Positions 17,450 to 26,580 of a DNA stretch of 64,000 bases are shown piece after piece. Numbering within the stretch: position 1 is the stretch's first letter; each line of letters opens with the position of its first letter. The position numbers and the translations under genes are program-made. Origin of the DNA: JAHRAW01 sp965249835 (GTDB taxonomy: Bacteria > Pseudomonadota > Gammaproteobacteria > Arenicellales > Poriferihabitantaceae). The DNA is taken from positions 1,674,001 to 1,738,000 of the forward strand of contig CBDFMY010000003.1 in the NCBI GenBank assembly GCA_965249835.1, read 5' to 3'. Below the pieces are notes generated by a model. It saw only the letters and a program-made list of their open reading frames with translations. It made no database searches and had not been told where the DNA came from.

Positions 17450-17820
17450 GACGAACGCTGATTCTTTCGTTGTCACGCCCACTAAAGTTTTGCCATTTAC
17501 TCTATTCTCCCAATCACCAGAGAGCGTGCAGGGACGCACGCTGGCGCGTGGAAACAGGAAGTTTCCCCCGCGCCAAAGGGGGTGCGGGGGGCATCCCCCC
17601 CGCAAAGCGCGAGCACGCGCAAAATTGCGCGCAGTATTTTCGTTGTCAGGCAAGGCGCGCGAGAAGCGAGGGAGTGAGCAATACATTAAGTATGTGAGCG
17701 ACCGAGCGACGACGCGCAACGTAGCATGGCGACGAAAAGGCAAGCGCAAGCGAACCTTTGCCTATCAGCCACAGGTTACTCGGCGGCGTAAGCCGCCGCC
17801 GATGCCCTTCGCATACCACT
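17450..17820. repeat. Hairpin-rich interspersed element, copy A, interrupted by a MITE-like element
   Basis: It matches copies at 34473-34700 and 60674-60865 over almost its whole length. Shared landmarks are TTTACTCTATTCTCCCAATC, the hairpin GCGTGC-AGGGAC-GCACGC, CGCAAAGCGCGAGCACGCGC, GCGAACCTTTGC, ATCAGCCACAGG and the hairpin GGCGGCGTAAGCCGCC. In this copy the join CACGCGCAA/GCGAACC is split by about 125 bp of MITE-like DNA. There is no coding potential. Confidence 0.85.
17625..17749. mobile_element. MITE-like element, copy 2, nested
   Basis: The reverse-orientation relative of 13585-13724, 125 bp. It starts TTGCGCGCAGTATTTTCGTT (left end partly changed) and ends ACGAAAAGGCAAGCGCAA, identical to the copy 1 end. 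The interior shares CAGGCAAGGCG and ATACATTAAGTATGTGAGCG with copy 1. GCGCAA occurs both just before the insertion and at its right end, so a 6-bp duplication is possible but cannot be told apart from the terminal repeat. Confidence 0.75.
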
Positions 17821-17950
17821 GTCATTTGCGCTTGCCTTTTGCGCGTATCATCCCTGATACGCGCCTTCGGGCTCGCTTCGCTCGCGCCAATCAATTCATG
17901 GCGCTCCCGGGGCGATTTTTTCGTCGCCATGCGGTGTTGCGCGACATTAT
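17821..17950. other. Repeat fragment upstream of hflK
   Basis: It contains a lone TTGCGCTTGCCTTTT sequence (from 17826), like one end of the MITE-like element, then a G+C-rich inverted repeat (GCGCGTATCATCCCTGATACGCG) and TTTTTTCGTCGCCATGCGG. It may be a decayed third copy. No gene is visible. Confidence 0.5.
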
Positions 17951-17952
17951 TA

Positions 17953-17961
17953 TGCTATGAT
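17953..17961 (+). promoter_or_regulatory. Extended -10 promoter for hflK
   Basis: TGCTATGAT is a good extended -10 element (TG, one base, TATGAT), 54 bp before the hflK ATG. No strong -35 box is present at the right spacing. Confidence 0.45.
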
Positions 17962-18014
17962 ACGCCCTCAGCCCGCGTCATGACGCGAACTTCTTGACCT
18001 ATCAGGAAAAACAA

Positions 18015-19301
18015 ATGCCCTGGAATCAACCCGGATCAAATGGCTCCAACGACCAAGACCCGTGGAACCGAAACGATGGTCGACGTGATGGCCAACGCAG
18101 AGGTCGTCGCGACGGGCCGCCGGATCTGGATGAAATTTTTAGTGACTTAAAAAAGCGTTTCGATTCTCTGTTCGGTGGCGCGTTCGGCGGTAGCCGGCGC
18201 GGTGGCGGCAACGGTGGTGACCGTGGCGGTCGAATCAATCTGCCCGGTGGCGGCATGGTCGGCTTGGTGGTGCTGGTTGGTCTGGGCTTTTGGTTGTTCA
18301 GCGGTGTGTATACCGTGGACCAGGGCGAACAGGCGATCGAACTGCGCTTCGGCAAATATCAGGAAAGCAAGGATGCCGGGTTGCACTGGCATATTCCGAT
18401 GCCGTTTGAGACGGTGGAAATCATCAACACCCAGCATGTCAACACCGTGGAAGTCGGCTACCGCAAGGGAGCCAGCAACCTGACCACGGTGCCGAGGGAG
18501 GCGTTGATGCTGACGCAGGATGAAAACATCATTGACATCCAGTTCGCGGTGCAATACGACATCAAAGACCCCACGCATCTGTTGTTTAATGTCAGCGAAT
18601 TTAATCCCCGCAACATGGCTGATTCGGTGGTGCGTCAGGCTACCGAAAGCGCGGTGCGTGAAATCGTCGGGCGTAGCACCATGGATTTCGCCATCACCGA
18701 AGGTCGCGCCCGGCTGGCAGCAGAAACCAAAAGCCTGGTGCAACGAATTCTCGATCGCTACCAGACCGGCATCAACATTCGCACCGTGGAAATGCAAAAC
18801 GCTCAACCGCCGAGTCAGGTGAAAAACGCGTTTGATGATGTGGTGCGCGCGCGCGAAGACGAAGAGCGCATCAAAAACCTCGCCCAGGCCTACGCCAACG
18901 ACATCATCCCCAAGGCGCGAGGTTTTGCCGCGCGCATTACTCAGGAAGCAGAAGCCTACAAGGAATCCACGGTGGCTAAAGCCGTGGGGCAGGCTTCCCG
19001 TTTTGAGCAGGTGCTGACCGAGTATAGAAAGGCGCCGGAAATAACTCGCGAACGCTTGTATCTTGAGACAATGGAACAAGTGCTGAGCAATTCCAGCAAA
19101 ATGCTGATTGACCAACAGGGCGGCAACAGCGTTATGTATCTGCCGTTGGATCAGTTGCTTCGCGATCGAAACAGCACCCGCTCCAACCGTCCGTTGTCGG
19201 GATTCGATGCGATTGGGCAAGGCGTCACCGGGCAGTCAGAACAGGACCGGTCGGGGTCGAGTCGTGCCACCAACCGCACCGGTCGCAATCTAAGTAATTA
19301 A
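18015..19301 (+). CDS. hflK: FtsH protease modulator HflK
   Basis: HflK and HflC form a membrane complex around FtsH and limit its access to membrane substrates. The 428-residue protein starts MPWNQPGSNGSNDQDPWNRN, like E. coli HflK. A Gly/Arg-rich cytoplasmic segment, one transmembrane segment (about 75-95, GLVVLVGLGFWLFSGVYTV) and a periplasmic SPFH/prohibitin domain with GKYQESKDAGLHWHIPMPFE follow, then a coiled-coil region with alternating Ala/Glu. An AGGAA Shine-Dalgarno precedes this ATG; an upstream in-frame ATG has none. It is the first gene of hflK-hflC-DUF2065-purA. Confidence 0.96.
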   Translation: MPWNQPGSNGSNDQDPWNRNDGRRDGQRRGRRDGPPDLDEIFSDLKKRFDSLFGGAFGGSRRGGGNGGDRGGRINLPGGGMVGLVVLVGLGFWLFSGVYTVDQGEQAIELRFGKYQESKDAGLHWHIPMPFETVEIINTQHVNTVEVGYRKGASNLTTVPREALMLTQDENIIDIQFAVQYDIKDPTHLLFNVSEFNPRNMADSVVRQATESAVREIVGRSTMDFAITEGRARLAAETKSLVQRILDRYQTGINIRTVEMQNAQPPSQVKNAFDDVVRAREDEERIKNLAQAYANDIIPKARGFAARITQEAEAYKESTVAKAVGQASRFEQVLTEYRKAPEITRERLYLETMEQVLSNSSKMLIDQQGGNSVMYLPLDQLLRDRNSTRSNRPLSGFDAIGQGVTGQSEQDRSGSSRATNRTGRNLSN

Positions 19302-19333
19302 GCGCAATCTATCGAGACCAAAAGAGACTACTG

Positions 19334-20212
19334 ATGAAAGGTAAAAGCATGTTGTTCGTGATTGTCGGCGCAATCGCCGCGGCACTGGTGTTTGCTTCGG
19401 CATTCTTCGTGGACGAGCGGGAAAAAGCAATTGTCTTCAAGTTCGGCGAGATCGTCGACTCCGACCTCAAGCCGGGGCTACATTTCAAAATTCCGTTCAT
19501 CAACAACGTGCAGTTCTTCGACGCGCGCGTGCAAACCATGGACGCCGATCCCGAACTCTATCTCACCGGCGAGAAGAAAAACCTGGTGGTGGATTCTTTT
19601 GTGAAATGGCGAATCCGCGATGTGCATCAATATTACACACGGCTTCAGGGACGCAAAGCCAATGCGCGTTCACGCTTGTCCCAACGCGTCAACGACAGTC
19701 TGCGTCAGGAATTTGGTCGACGCACGGTGCAGGAAGTGATTTCCGGCGACCGGAGCAAAATTATGGATGTGGTGCGTCAGGTAATGGACGCGGATGCCGC
19801 CAGCCTCGGCATAGAAATTATCGATGTGCGCCTGAAACGCGTTGATTTGGACCCGGCAATTAGCGAGCGGGTATACGACCGAATGAACGCCGAGCGCGAG
19901 CGCGTGGCAAAAGAATTGCGCGCACAGGGCGAAGAGGAAGCGGAAAAAATTCGCGCCAACGCCGATCGACAGCGTCAGATTATGCTTGCCAATGCCGAGC
20001 GCGATGGACAGCGTCTGCGTGGTGAAGGCGATGCGGTTGCCACCGACATCTACGCCCGGGCGTTCGGCCGGGACCGCGAGTTTTATCAACTCTACCGCAG
20101 CCTCAATGCCTACAAGGAAACCTTTGATGGCAAGGACAATTTGATGATACTCGACCCGAGTTCGGACTTCTTTCGCTATTTCAAACAGTCCCGGCCCGCT
20201 ACCAGCAACTGA
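19334..20212 (+). CDS. hflC: FtsH protease modulator HflC
   Basis: The partner of HflK in the FtsH-regulating SPFH complex. It has 292 residues, with an N-terminal transmembrane segment (about 5-25, MLFVIVGAIAAALVFASAFF). The SPFH domain contains VFKFGEIVDSDLKPGLHFKIPFINNV. A long charged helix includes RVAKELRAQGEEEAEKIRA, typical of HflC. It lies 32 bp after hflK. Confidence 0.96.
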   Translation: MKGKSMLFVIVGAIAAALVFASAFFVDEREKAIVFKFGEIVDSDLKPGLHFKIPFINNVQFFDARVQTMDADPELYLTGEKKNLVVDSFVKWRIRDVHQYYTRLQGRKANARSRLSQRVNDSLRQEFGRRTVQEVISGDRSKIMDVVRQVMDADAASLGIEIIDVRLKRVDLDPAISERVYDRMNAERERVAKELRAQGEEEAEKIRANADRQRQIMLANAERDGQRLRGEGDAVATDIYARAFGRDREFYQLYRSLNAYKETFDGKDNLMILDPSSDFFRYFKQSRPATSN

Positions 20213-20248
20213 CCCCACCCCGGCTTTTTTTGGCCGGTTTGAATCGAC

Positions 20249-20437
20249 ATGGACTGGCATGACCTGCTGACCGCGTTTGCTTTATATCTGGTGCTGGAGG
20301 GCATTGTTCCGTTTATTAATCCGGCCGGTTGCAAGCGAGTTATGGCGACCATGGGCAAATGGCAGGATTCCACGCTACGCAAAATCGGCGTCACCAGCAT
20401 GCTGGCTGGCGTGGCGTTACTCTATTTCGCACGATAA
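20249..20437 (+). CDS. DUF2065 (YjeT-like) small membrane protein
   Basis: A 62-residue protein with two hydrophobic segments. The family pattern is visible: an N-terminal LVLEGIVPFINPAGCKRVMA, a charged turn, then a second helix ending in LLYFAR. DUF2065 members commonly lie between hflC and purA, as here; their function is unknown. It is co-directional, with 36 bp to hflC and 33 bp to purA. Confidence 0.9.
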   Translation: MDWHDLLTAFALYLVLEGIVPFINPAGCKRVMATMGKWQDSTLRKIGVTSMLAGVALLYFAR

Positions 20438-20470
20438 ACCCGCTCCCGCGTCAACTGCTCACTTACTGCT

Positions 20471-21763
20471 ATGGCAAATAATGTCGTATTACTGGGCACC
20501 CAGTGGGGAGACGAAGGCAAGGGAAAAATCGTTGACCTGCTGACCGAACGCGCCGCGGCGGTGGTGCGCTTTCAGGGCGGCCACAACGCCGGCCACACTT
20601 TGGTGGTGGATGGGCGCAAAACGGTATTGCATCTGGTGCCATCGGGTGCCATGCGCGCCGGCGTGGAATGTCTGATCGGCAACGGCGTGGTAGTCAGCAT
20701 CGCGCAATTATTCCGCGAACTGGATGAACTGAATGACATGGGCGTGTCGGTGGATGAGCGTCTGCTGGTCAGTTATGCTTGCCCGCTAGTGTTGCCGTAT
20801 CACGCGGCACTGGATGTGGCACGCGAGAAAGCGCGCGGCAGCAACGCCATCGGCACTACCGGACTCGGTATTGGTCCGGGATATGAAGACAAGGTTGCGC
20901 GTCGTGGTCTGCGGTTGGGGGATTTGTTGGAGCCGAAGAGTTTTGCTGAACGCCTGCGGCAGGTGATGGACTACCATAACCACGCGTTGCAAAATCTCTT
21001 TCATGCCGAGCCGGTGGATTACCGCCAGACGCTGGATGAAACTTTGAGTTATGCCGAGCGGGTGAGCGACTTGCTCGGCGATGTCTCGGCGCGACTTTGC
21101 CATCTGCGCGAGCAGGGCAAGTCGGTGCTGTTTGAAGGCGCGCAAGGAATGTTGCTGGACATTGACCACGGCACCTATCCGTTCGTCACTTCGTCCAACA
21201 CCACCGCCGCCGCCGCGGCCACCGGTAGCGGCATTGGCCCGTTGCAATTGGATTATGTGCTGGGTGTCACCAAAGCATATGCCACGCGTGTCGGTGCCGG
21301 ACCGTTTCCCACCGAATTATTTGATGAGGTCGGCGCCCAACTCGGCGCGAAGGGCGATGAATTCGGTGCCACCACCGGTCGCCCGCGGCGTTGCGGCTGG
21401 TTCGATGCGGTTGCGTTGCGGCGTTGCCGTCAGGTATGCGGGCTGAGCGCATTGTGCGTTACCAAACTGGATGTAATGGACCAACTTGATTCGGTGAAGA
21501 TATGCACCGACTATCGTTATCGGGGCGAGTCGATCCAGTTGCCGCCTTACGGTGCCGAAGCCATGGCTCAGTGTGAACCGGAGTATGAGATGCTCGACGG
21601 CTGGCAAGAGTCCACCGGCGGCATTCGTCGCTACGATGAACTGCCGGCAAACGCCAAAGCCTATCTTGACCGCTTGTCGGCGTTGAGCGGATTACCCATT
21701 GACCTCATTTCAACCGGTGCCGAGCGAGAGCACACTATCATCGTGAATCATCCATTTGAATGA
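20471..21763 (+). CDS. purA: Adenylosuccinate synthetase
   Basis: PurA joins IMP and aspartate using GTP, the first committed step to AMP. The 430-residue length is standard. Motifs are the N-terminal LGTQWGDEGKGKIVD (GTP and catalytic Asp), FQGGHNAGHT, GTTGLGIGPGYEDK, FEGAQGMLLDIDHGTYPFVTSSNT, and GATTGRPRRCGWFD toward the C-terminus. It is the last gene of the hflKC cluster. Confidence 0.97.
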   Translation: MANNVVLLGTQWGDEGKGKIVDLLTERAAAVVRFQGGHNAGHTLVVDGRKTVLHLVPSGAMRAGVECLIGNGVVVSIAQLFRELDELNDMGVSVDERLLVSYACPLVLPYHAALDVAREKARGSNAIGTTGLGIGPGYEDKVARRGLRLGDLLEPKSFAERLRQVMDYHNHALQNLFHAEPVDYRQTLDETLSYAERVSDLLGDVSARLCHLREQGKSVLFEGAQGMLLDIDHGTYPFVTSSNTTAAAAATGSGIGPLQLDYVLGVTKAYATRVGAGPFPTELFDEVGAQLGAKGDEFGATTGRPRRCGWFDAVALRRCRQVCGLSALCVTKLDVMDQLDSVKICTDYRYRGESIQLPPYGAEAMAQCEPEYEMLDGWQESTGGIRRYDELPANAKAYLDRLSALSGLPIDLISTGAEREHTIIVNHPFE

Positions 21764-21802
21764 CGCGCCCGCGCCAACCCCAGAAAATATATCGGAGTCA
21801 AC

Positions 21803-23257
21803 ATGAAACTACATAACCAGGCGTTGTATCGCCAGCAATGCCACATCAACGGCAAATGGGTGGATGCCGATGACGGCGACACCATTGATGTCACCAATCC
21901 GGCCGACGGCTCGGTCATCGGCAGCGTTCCGGCCATGGGCGCGCCCGATACCCGCAAAGCCATCCAATACGCCTACCAGGCGCAGGCATCGTGGCGTGCG
22001 ATGCTTGCCAAAGAACGCGCCGCCATTCTCCGGCGTTGGTATGAACTAATGCTTGAAAATCAAGAAGATTTGGCGTTAATGATGACTTTGGAGCAGGGCA
22101 AGCCGCTGGCCGAGTCACGCGGCGAAATTGGTTATGCGGCGTCTTTTCTGGAATGGTTTGCCGAAGAGGCTAAGCGGGTGTATGGCGAGACCATCCCCAC
22201 GCATCAGAGCGACAAGCGGCTGCTGGTAATCAAGCAACCGGTCGGCGTCTGCGTCGCCATTACGCCGTGGAATTTTCCGTCGGCGATGATTACCCGTAAA
22301 GCCGCGCCGGCGTTGGCGGCGGGTTGTACGGTGGTGGTCAAGCCAGCCACGCAAACCCCGCTTTCGGCGTTTGCGTTGTGCGAATTGGCGCAACAGGCCG
22401 GCCTGCCCGATGGCGTGTTCAATGTAATTACTGGCCGCTCCGAGGAAATCGGTCGGGAGATGACCGGCAATCCGCTGGTGCGCCACTTGAGTTTCACCGG
22501 CTCCACCGAAACCGGCCGAGTGCTGATGAAGCAGTGCGCCGATTCCATCATCAAAGTGGCACTGGAACTGGGCGGTAATGCGCCATTTATCGTATTTGAT
22601 GATGCCGACCTGGATGCCGCAGTGGACGGGGCGATTGTTTCCAAATACCGCAACGGCGGGCAAACCTGTGTGTGCAGCAACCGTATCTATGTGCAGGATG
22701 GAATCTACGACGAATTCGCCGAGAAGATGATCGCGGCGGTGTCCGGGATGCGAGTCGGGGACGGGCGTGAGGACGGCATCGTTCAAGGTCCGCTAATCAA
22801 TCAGGCGGCGGTGGAAAAAGTGGAAGAACACATCGCTGATGCGCTGCAGAAGGGTGCTGAACTGGTGCTGGGCGGTGCGCGTCATTCGCTGGGGGGTAAT
22901 TATTTTCAACCCACGGTGCTGACCGGCGTTAGCGCCGGGATGAAGGTCGCGCGCGAGGAAACTTTCGGTCCGCTGGCGCCACTGTTCCGATTCGACCACG
23001 AGTCATCGGTCATTGAAATGGCAAACGACACTGAGTTCGGTCTGGCATCCTATTTCTACAGCCGCGATTCGGCGCGAATCTGGCGGGTCTCCGAGGCACT
23101 CGAATACGGCATGGTGGGCATCAACACCGGCATCCTGTCCACCGCCGAAGTGCCGTTCGGCGGCGTCAAGCAGTCGGGCATTGGCCGCGAGGGCTCGCGC
23201 CACGGCATGGATGAGTATCTGGAAATGAAATACCTGTGTGTGGGCGGAATCATCTGA
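21803..23257 (+). CDS. gabD: Succinate-semialdehyde dehydrogenase (NADP+)
   Basis: It oxidises succinate semialdehyde to succinate in GABA and related amine catabolism. The 484-residue aldehyde dehydrogenase shows PWNFPSAMITRKAAPALAAG, FTGSTETGRVLM, the catalytic Glu in LELGGNAPFIVFDDAD and the catalytic Cys in NGGQTCVCSNRIYV; NGGQTCVC is typical of GabD. The C-terminal VPFGGVKQSGIGREGSRHG also fits. No gabT is adjacent. A CGGAGT Shine-Dalgarno precedes the ATG. Confidence 0.9.
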   Translation: MKLHNQALYRQQCHINGKWVDADDGDTIDVTNPADGSVIGSVPAMGAPDTRKAIQYAYQAQASWRAMLAKERAAILRRWYELMLENQEDLALMMTLEQGKPLAESRGEIGYAASFLEWFAEEAKRVYGETIPTHQSDKRLLVIKQPVGVCVAITPWNFPSAMITRKAAPALAAGCTVVVKPATQTPLSAFALCELAQQAGLPDGVFNVITGRSEEIGREMTGNPLVRHLSFTGSTETGRVLMKQCADSIIKVALELGGNAPFIVFDDADLDAAVDGAIVSKYRNGGQTCVCSNRIYVQDGIYDEFAEKMIAAVSGMRVGDGREDGIVQGPLINQAAVEKVEEHIADALQKGAELVLGGARHSLGGNYFQPTVLTGVSAGMKVAREETFGPLAPLFRFDHESSVIEMANDTEFGLASYFYSRDSARIWRVSEALEYGMVGINTGILSTAEVPFGGVKQSGIGREGSRHGMDEYLEMKYLCVGGII

Positions 23258-23320
23258 GGTATAGTCCAAATCCGGCGAGATTTGGATGAAATCGGGCATC
23301 CCCAATTCGACAAATGTCAA

Positions 23321-23340
23321 TTTCCGGCAATTTCCGGCAA
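23321..23340. repeat. 10-bp tandem micro-repeat after gabD
   Basis: TTTCCGGCAA is repeated twice exactly and is followed by a degenerate third unit (TTTCCCGAAT). It lies in the 228-bp gap between gabD and the LysM gene, where no gene is visible. Confidence 0.8.
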
Positions 23341-23485
23341 TTTCCCGAATATTTTCCGTAAAAACAGGTCACGCGGGCTTGCGTTCGGGGCGTTTGTGGC
23401 GGTAAACTCCGCCGTCAGGGTGACTGTTCGCGGTGATGACAGTCCTTAAGTGAAGTGCGTACCATGAACCTGGAGAGATTCCGGC

Positions 23486-23977
23486 ATGTCAAAAATATCC
23501 AATCCAACATATACCATCTTGAAACTGGCTACGATTCTGCTAGCCGTGGCCGTGGCTACCGGTTGCATCAGCGCGAAAAGCAAGCCCACGGAAGCAGCGA
23601 TTTCCGCCCCGGCTTCTGCGCCCGCATCCGCCCCGGCTTCTGATCTCGTTTCCGCACCCGTTTCCGCACCCGCTTCCGCCGTCTCTATTCCCTCACCCGA
23701 AGTGGTAACCCGTTGGATCGTGATTGCCGGTGAACATCTGTGGGGAATCGCGGGCAACTGGGATGTCTTCAACATCCCCGAAAAATGGCCGCTGTTGTAT
23801 AAAGCCAACCTCGACCAGATTGAGGATGCGGATTTAATATTCCCCGGTCAGGTGCTGGCAATCCCGCGGGACTCCACCCAGGATGAAATCAACGCCGCCA
23901 TTAATCACGCCAAAACTCGTGGTGCCTGGGCAGTGGGACCGGTGGAACTTTCCGATCTGGAGTATCTGGGCGACTAA
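23486..23977 (+). CDS. LysM-domain lipoprotein
   Basis: A 163-residue predicted outer-membrane or periplasmic lipoprotein. Residues 10-27 are hydrophobic and end in VATGC, a lipobox with Cys about residue 27. A linker of repeated Ala-Ser-Ala-Pro units (about 40-70, from a 12-bp-type DNA repeat) is followed by a LysM-like peptidoglycan-binding domain (WIVIAGEHLWGIAG, then NPEKWPLLYKANLDQIEDADLIFPGQVLAIP in pattern). It probably tethers the envelope to peptidoglycan. It stands alone, with no partner gene adjacent. Confidence 0.8.
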   Translation: MSKISNPTYTILKLATILLAVAVATGCISAKSKPTEAAISAPASAPASAPASDLVSAPVSAPASAVSIPSPEVVTRWIVIAGEHLWGIAGNWDVFNIPEKWPLLYKANLDQIEDADLIFPGQVLAIPRDSTQDEINAAINHAKTRGAWAVGPVELSDLEYLGD

Positions 23978-24143
23978 TTCGTTCTGAGTGATGGCTGCCG
24001 GATGGGCTGATTGGGCAGGATCAGTCGGTAGTCCAAGTCGGCGACCCCAGTCGGCAAGTCGCCCTCCACTCCGGTGCATGGACTTACCGGGGCTGGCGCG
24101 TCTTTCGGATGCGGGAGGCAGGTTGCGCCAGACTGATGGTGCC

Positions 24144-25022
24144 TCAGGCAACCACCTTGCGCAACTCAAACTCAAGAATCCCTTCGGCACCGGCGGCTTT
24201 AAGCACCGGCACCATGTCCCGCACCTCGCCTTTGTCGATCACCGTCTCCAGCGCAAGCCAGTCATCGCCGTGGAGTTGGTTGATGGTAGGCGCATGCAAA
24301 CTGGGCAATTTTTTCACCACCGCATCGAGCCGCTCGGCCGGTACATTCATTTTCAGCAACACCTTGTCCCGTGCCGCCAGCGCACTTTCCAGCAGTAGCG
24401 CGATTTTCTCGATCTTGGATTTTTTCCACGGATCCTTTAACGCACCGGAGTTGGCGACAAAAACCGTGTGGGTGTGCAGCAAATCGCACACGATTCGAAG
24501 GCCATGGGCGCGGATGGTGCTACCGGTTTCGGTGATTTCCACCGCCGCATCGGCCAGCCCTTCGACCACCTTTGCTTCGGTCGCGCCCCAGGAAAAATCC
24601 ACCGTGGCATCGATGCCGCGCTCTTCCATAAAGCGTTTGGTGAAGCCGACCAGTTCGGTGGCAATGCGTTTGCCGTTCAAGTCCTCCAGCGAGCGGATGT
24701 CGGAATTCTGATCGACGATCAATACCCAGCGGCACGGATTGTCCGTGGCTTTGGAATACACCAGATCGCTGACCACTTCCACTTCGGCACCGGTTTCTTC
24801 GATCCAGTCTTGCCCGGTCAAGCCGGCATCAATGGTGCCGTTGGCGATATAAATGCCCATTTCCTGAGCGCGCACCAGCGCGCAGCGAATCTCGGGGTCG
24901 TTGATGGAGGGAAAATAATTGCGTGAGCGGGTGGCGATATTCCAGCCCGCCTGGGCAAACAACTCCCGCGTGGCAATTTCCAGACTGCCTTTGGGGATGC
25001 CTAATTTCAGGAGGTTGCTCAT
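24144..25022 (-). CDS. hisG: ATP phosphoribosyltransferase, long form
   Basis: HisG joins ATP and PRPP in the first step of histidine synthesis. The protein has 292 residues. The catalytic part has IPKGSLEIATRELFAQAGW, GTIDAGLTGQDWIEE and a P-loop-like ETGSTIRAHGLRI. The final 75 residues form the regulatory domain of the long, histidine-inhibited hexameric form, so no HisZ is needed. The start at 25022 (MSNLLKLGIPKGS) fits the family better than an upstream ATG 15 bases earlier. It is separate from other his genes and divergent from the sensor kinase. Confidence 0.95.
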   Translation of the reverse strand: MSNLLKLGIPKGSLEIATRELFAQAGWNIATRSRNYFPSINDPEIRCALVRAQEMGIYIANGTIDAGLTGQDWIEETGAEVEVVSDLVYSKATDNPCRWVLIVDQNSDIRSLEDLNGKRIATELVGFTKRFMEERGIDATVDFSWGATEAKVVEGLADAAVEITETGSTIRAHGLRIVCDLLHTHTVFVANSGALKDPWKKSKIEKIALLLESALAARDKVLLKMNVPAERLDAVVKKLPSLHAPTINQLHGDDWLALETVIDKGEVRDMVPVLKAAGAEGILEFELRKVVA

Positions 25023-25092
25023 GATAAAAGCGCGCAAAAAGGCGCGAAAGTATAACCGATGGGAATGTCAATCGGATAGTATAAAACCCAAA

Positions 25093-26553
25093 ATGATGAA
25101 ACCCGAAGATCAGCAAACCCGCAACCATCTTTCACTTCGGCGCATTAATATTGTGCTGTTGTGTTTGAGCGGATTGTTGCTGTGCAACCTGATGATCGGC
25201 TGGCTGGTCGGGCAACAGCGAATCGACCGGGAGTTGGCATGGATTATTCAATTTTTGCTTGCCGGCATGCTTGCCGGGTTGATGGTTGCGCTTTATGTGC
25301 TGAACCGCCGGGCGTTGTTGGAACCGATTCGCAACATCGCCGCTTGGGCCTCGCGCATCCGGCAGGGCGATTTTTCCGCTCGGCTGGCCGGTCATAGCGA
25401 ATGGTATGCGCTGACCGACGACATCAATCGTTTGACCGAGTGGCTCGAATCGCTGGCAGAGTCAAAGAATCGGGAATTGCTTGAGCAGGCTGCCCGCCTC
25501 AAAACCCAGACGCACATCATGCGCTTGTTGTATGACATTTCCGATTCCTTCCATCACAACGCTGACCACAACGTCACCGTCGATGAGTTGTTGGAACGAA
25601 CCCTGACTCCCATGGCGGAAGTGTTGGAATCTAGTCGCATTGAGTTTTATCGTTTTGCCGACGATGAAAAAACCCCGGTGCGGGCGGCGACATGGGACGG
25701 CTCATTCGACCCCGCCAATAATGAATGTGTCAAAATTCCTCTGCGCCTGAGCAAAAAAAACTACGGCGAATGTCATATCTGGTTTGCCGCCGAGCGCTTT
25801 CCGTTGCCCGACGAATTCAGTCAACTGCTATACACCCTGGGCCGCAACATCGGCATGGCACTTGAACGAATCGAACTGCGCGAGGAATCGGCGCGCCTTG
25901 CGCGGATGCGCGAGCGTACGCATCTTGCCAATGAATTGCACGACTCGCTGGCGCAGACTATCGCCGGTCTGCGTTTTCAGGTGCGGATTCTGGATGACTT
26001 GTTGCATCAACAAGAAGAACACGCGGCTTGGCAGCAATTGGAAAACGTCGAGAACATAGTGGAAGAGGCAAACGCCGAATTGCGAAGTTTGATCGGTTAC
26101 TTTCGCGCACCCATTGACCCCGGCGGTTTGCATCCGGCGATCAAGGCGGCGGTTGCGCGCTTTCGCTCGGAGACCGAAATCCCGCTGTTTTTTCAGGAGC
26201 AGTGGGGCGAGGTTGCCATTCCGGAAAAGTGGCAGTTGGAAATTGTCCGCATTATTCAAGAGGCACTCAGCAACATTCGTCAACACAGCCGCGCTAAAAA
26301 TGCGCGGGTGTTGCTGCGGCGGGATGGCGACGAAAAATACACGGCGCTGGTGGAGGATGACGGCGTTGGCATTGATTGGAATGTTGGTGACGCCGCCATC
26401 GCCGACATCGCCAATTCAGGAACGCACATCGGGCTATCGGTGATGGCGCAACGCGCCCAATCCATCGGCGCCGAGTTTCATATCGACAGTGAACCCGGCG
26501 AAGGCACACGAATTTTGTTATCCTTTGGCGCGAGCGCCGCGCAGTCGGTTTGA
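25093..26553 (+). CDS. NarX-like sensor histidine kinase (HisKA_3 type)
   Basis: A 486-residue membrane sensor kinase. Two transmembrane helices (about 17-40 and 51-71) are separated by only about 10 residues, so there is almost no periplasmic sensor. A HAMP-like linker (72-120), a GAF-like region (about 140-260), a HisKA_3 box with the phospho-accepting His283 in LANELHDSLAQTIAGL, and a C-terminal ATPase (VEDDGVGID, GTHIGLSVMAQRAQSIGA) follow. The signal is probably cytoplasmic or in the membrane. The gene lies 27 bp before a NarL-type regulator, its likely partner. The ligand is unknown. Confidence 0.88.
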   Translation: MMKPEDQQTRNHLSLRRINIVLLCLSGLLLCNLMIGWLVGQQRIDRELAWIIQFLLAGMLAGLMVALYVLNRRALLEPIRNIAAWASRIRQGDFSARLAGHSEWYALTDDINRLTEWLESLAESKNRELLEQAARLKTQTHIMRLLYDISDSFHHNADHNVTVDELLERTLTPMAEVLESSRIEFYRFADDEKTPVRAATWDGSFDPANNECVKIPLRLSKKNYGECHIWFAAERFPLPDEFSQLLYTLGRNIGMALERIELREESARLARMRERTHLANELHDSLAQTIAGLRFQVRILDDLLHQQEEHAAWQQLENVENIVEEANAELRSLIGYFRAPIDPGGLHPAIKAAVARFRSETEIPLFFQEQWGEVAIPEKWQLEIVRIIQEALSNIRQHSRAKNARVLLRRDGDEKYTALVEDDGVGIDWNVGDAAIADIANSGTHIGLSVMAQRAQSIGAEFHIDSEPGEGTRILLSFGASAAQSV

Positions 26554-26580
26554 CGGCGCGCCACAAACCACCAGACACCG

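Noticed and set aside
17315..17960. Frames of 140-190 codons in the 17-kb repeat block
   Set aside because: They run through hairpins and MITE ends and would be shared only because the DNA repeats; no protein features.
24000..24711. Plus-strand frames opposite hisG
   Set aside because: hisG motifs on the minus strand are unambiguous; the opposite frames lack family features.
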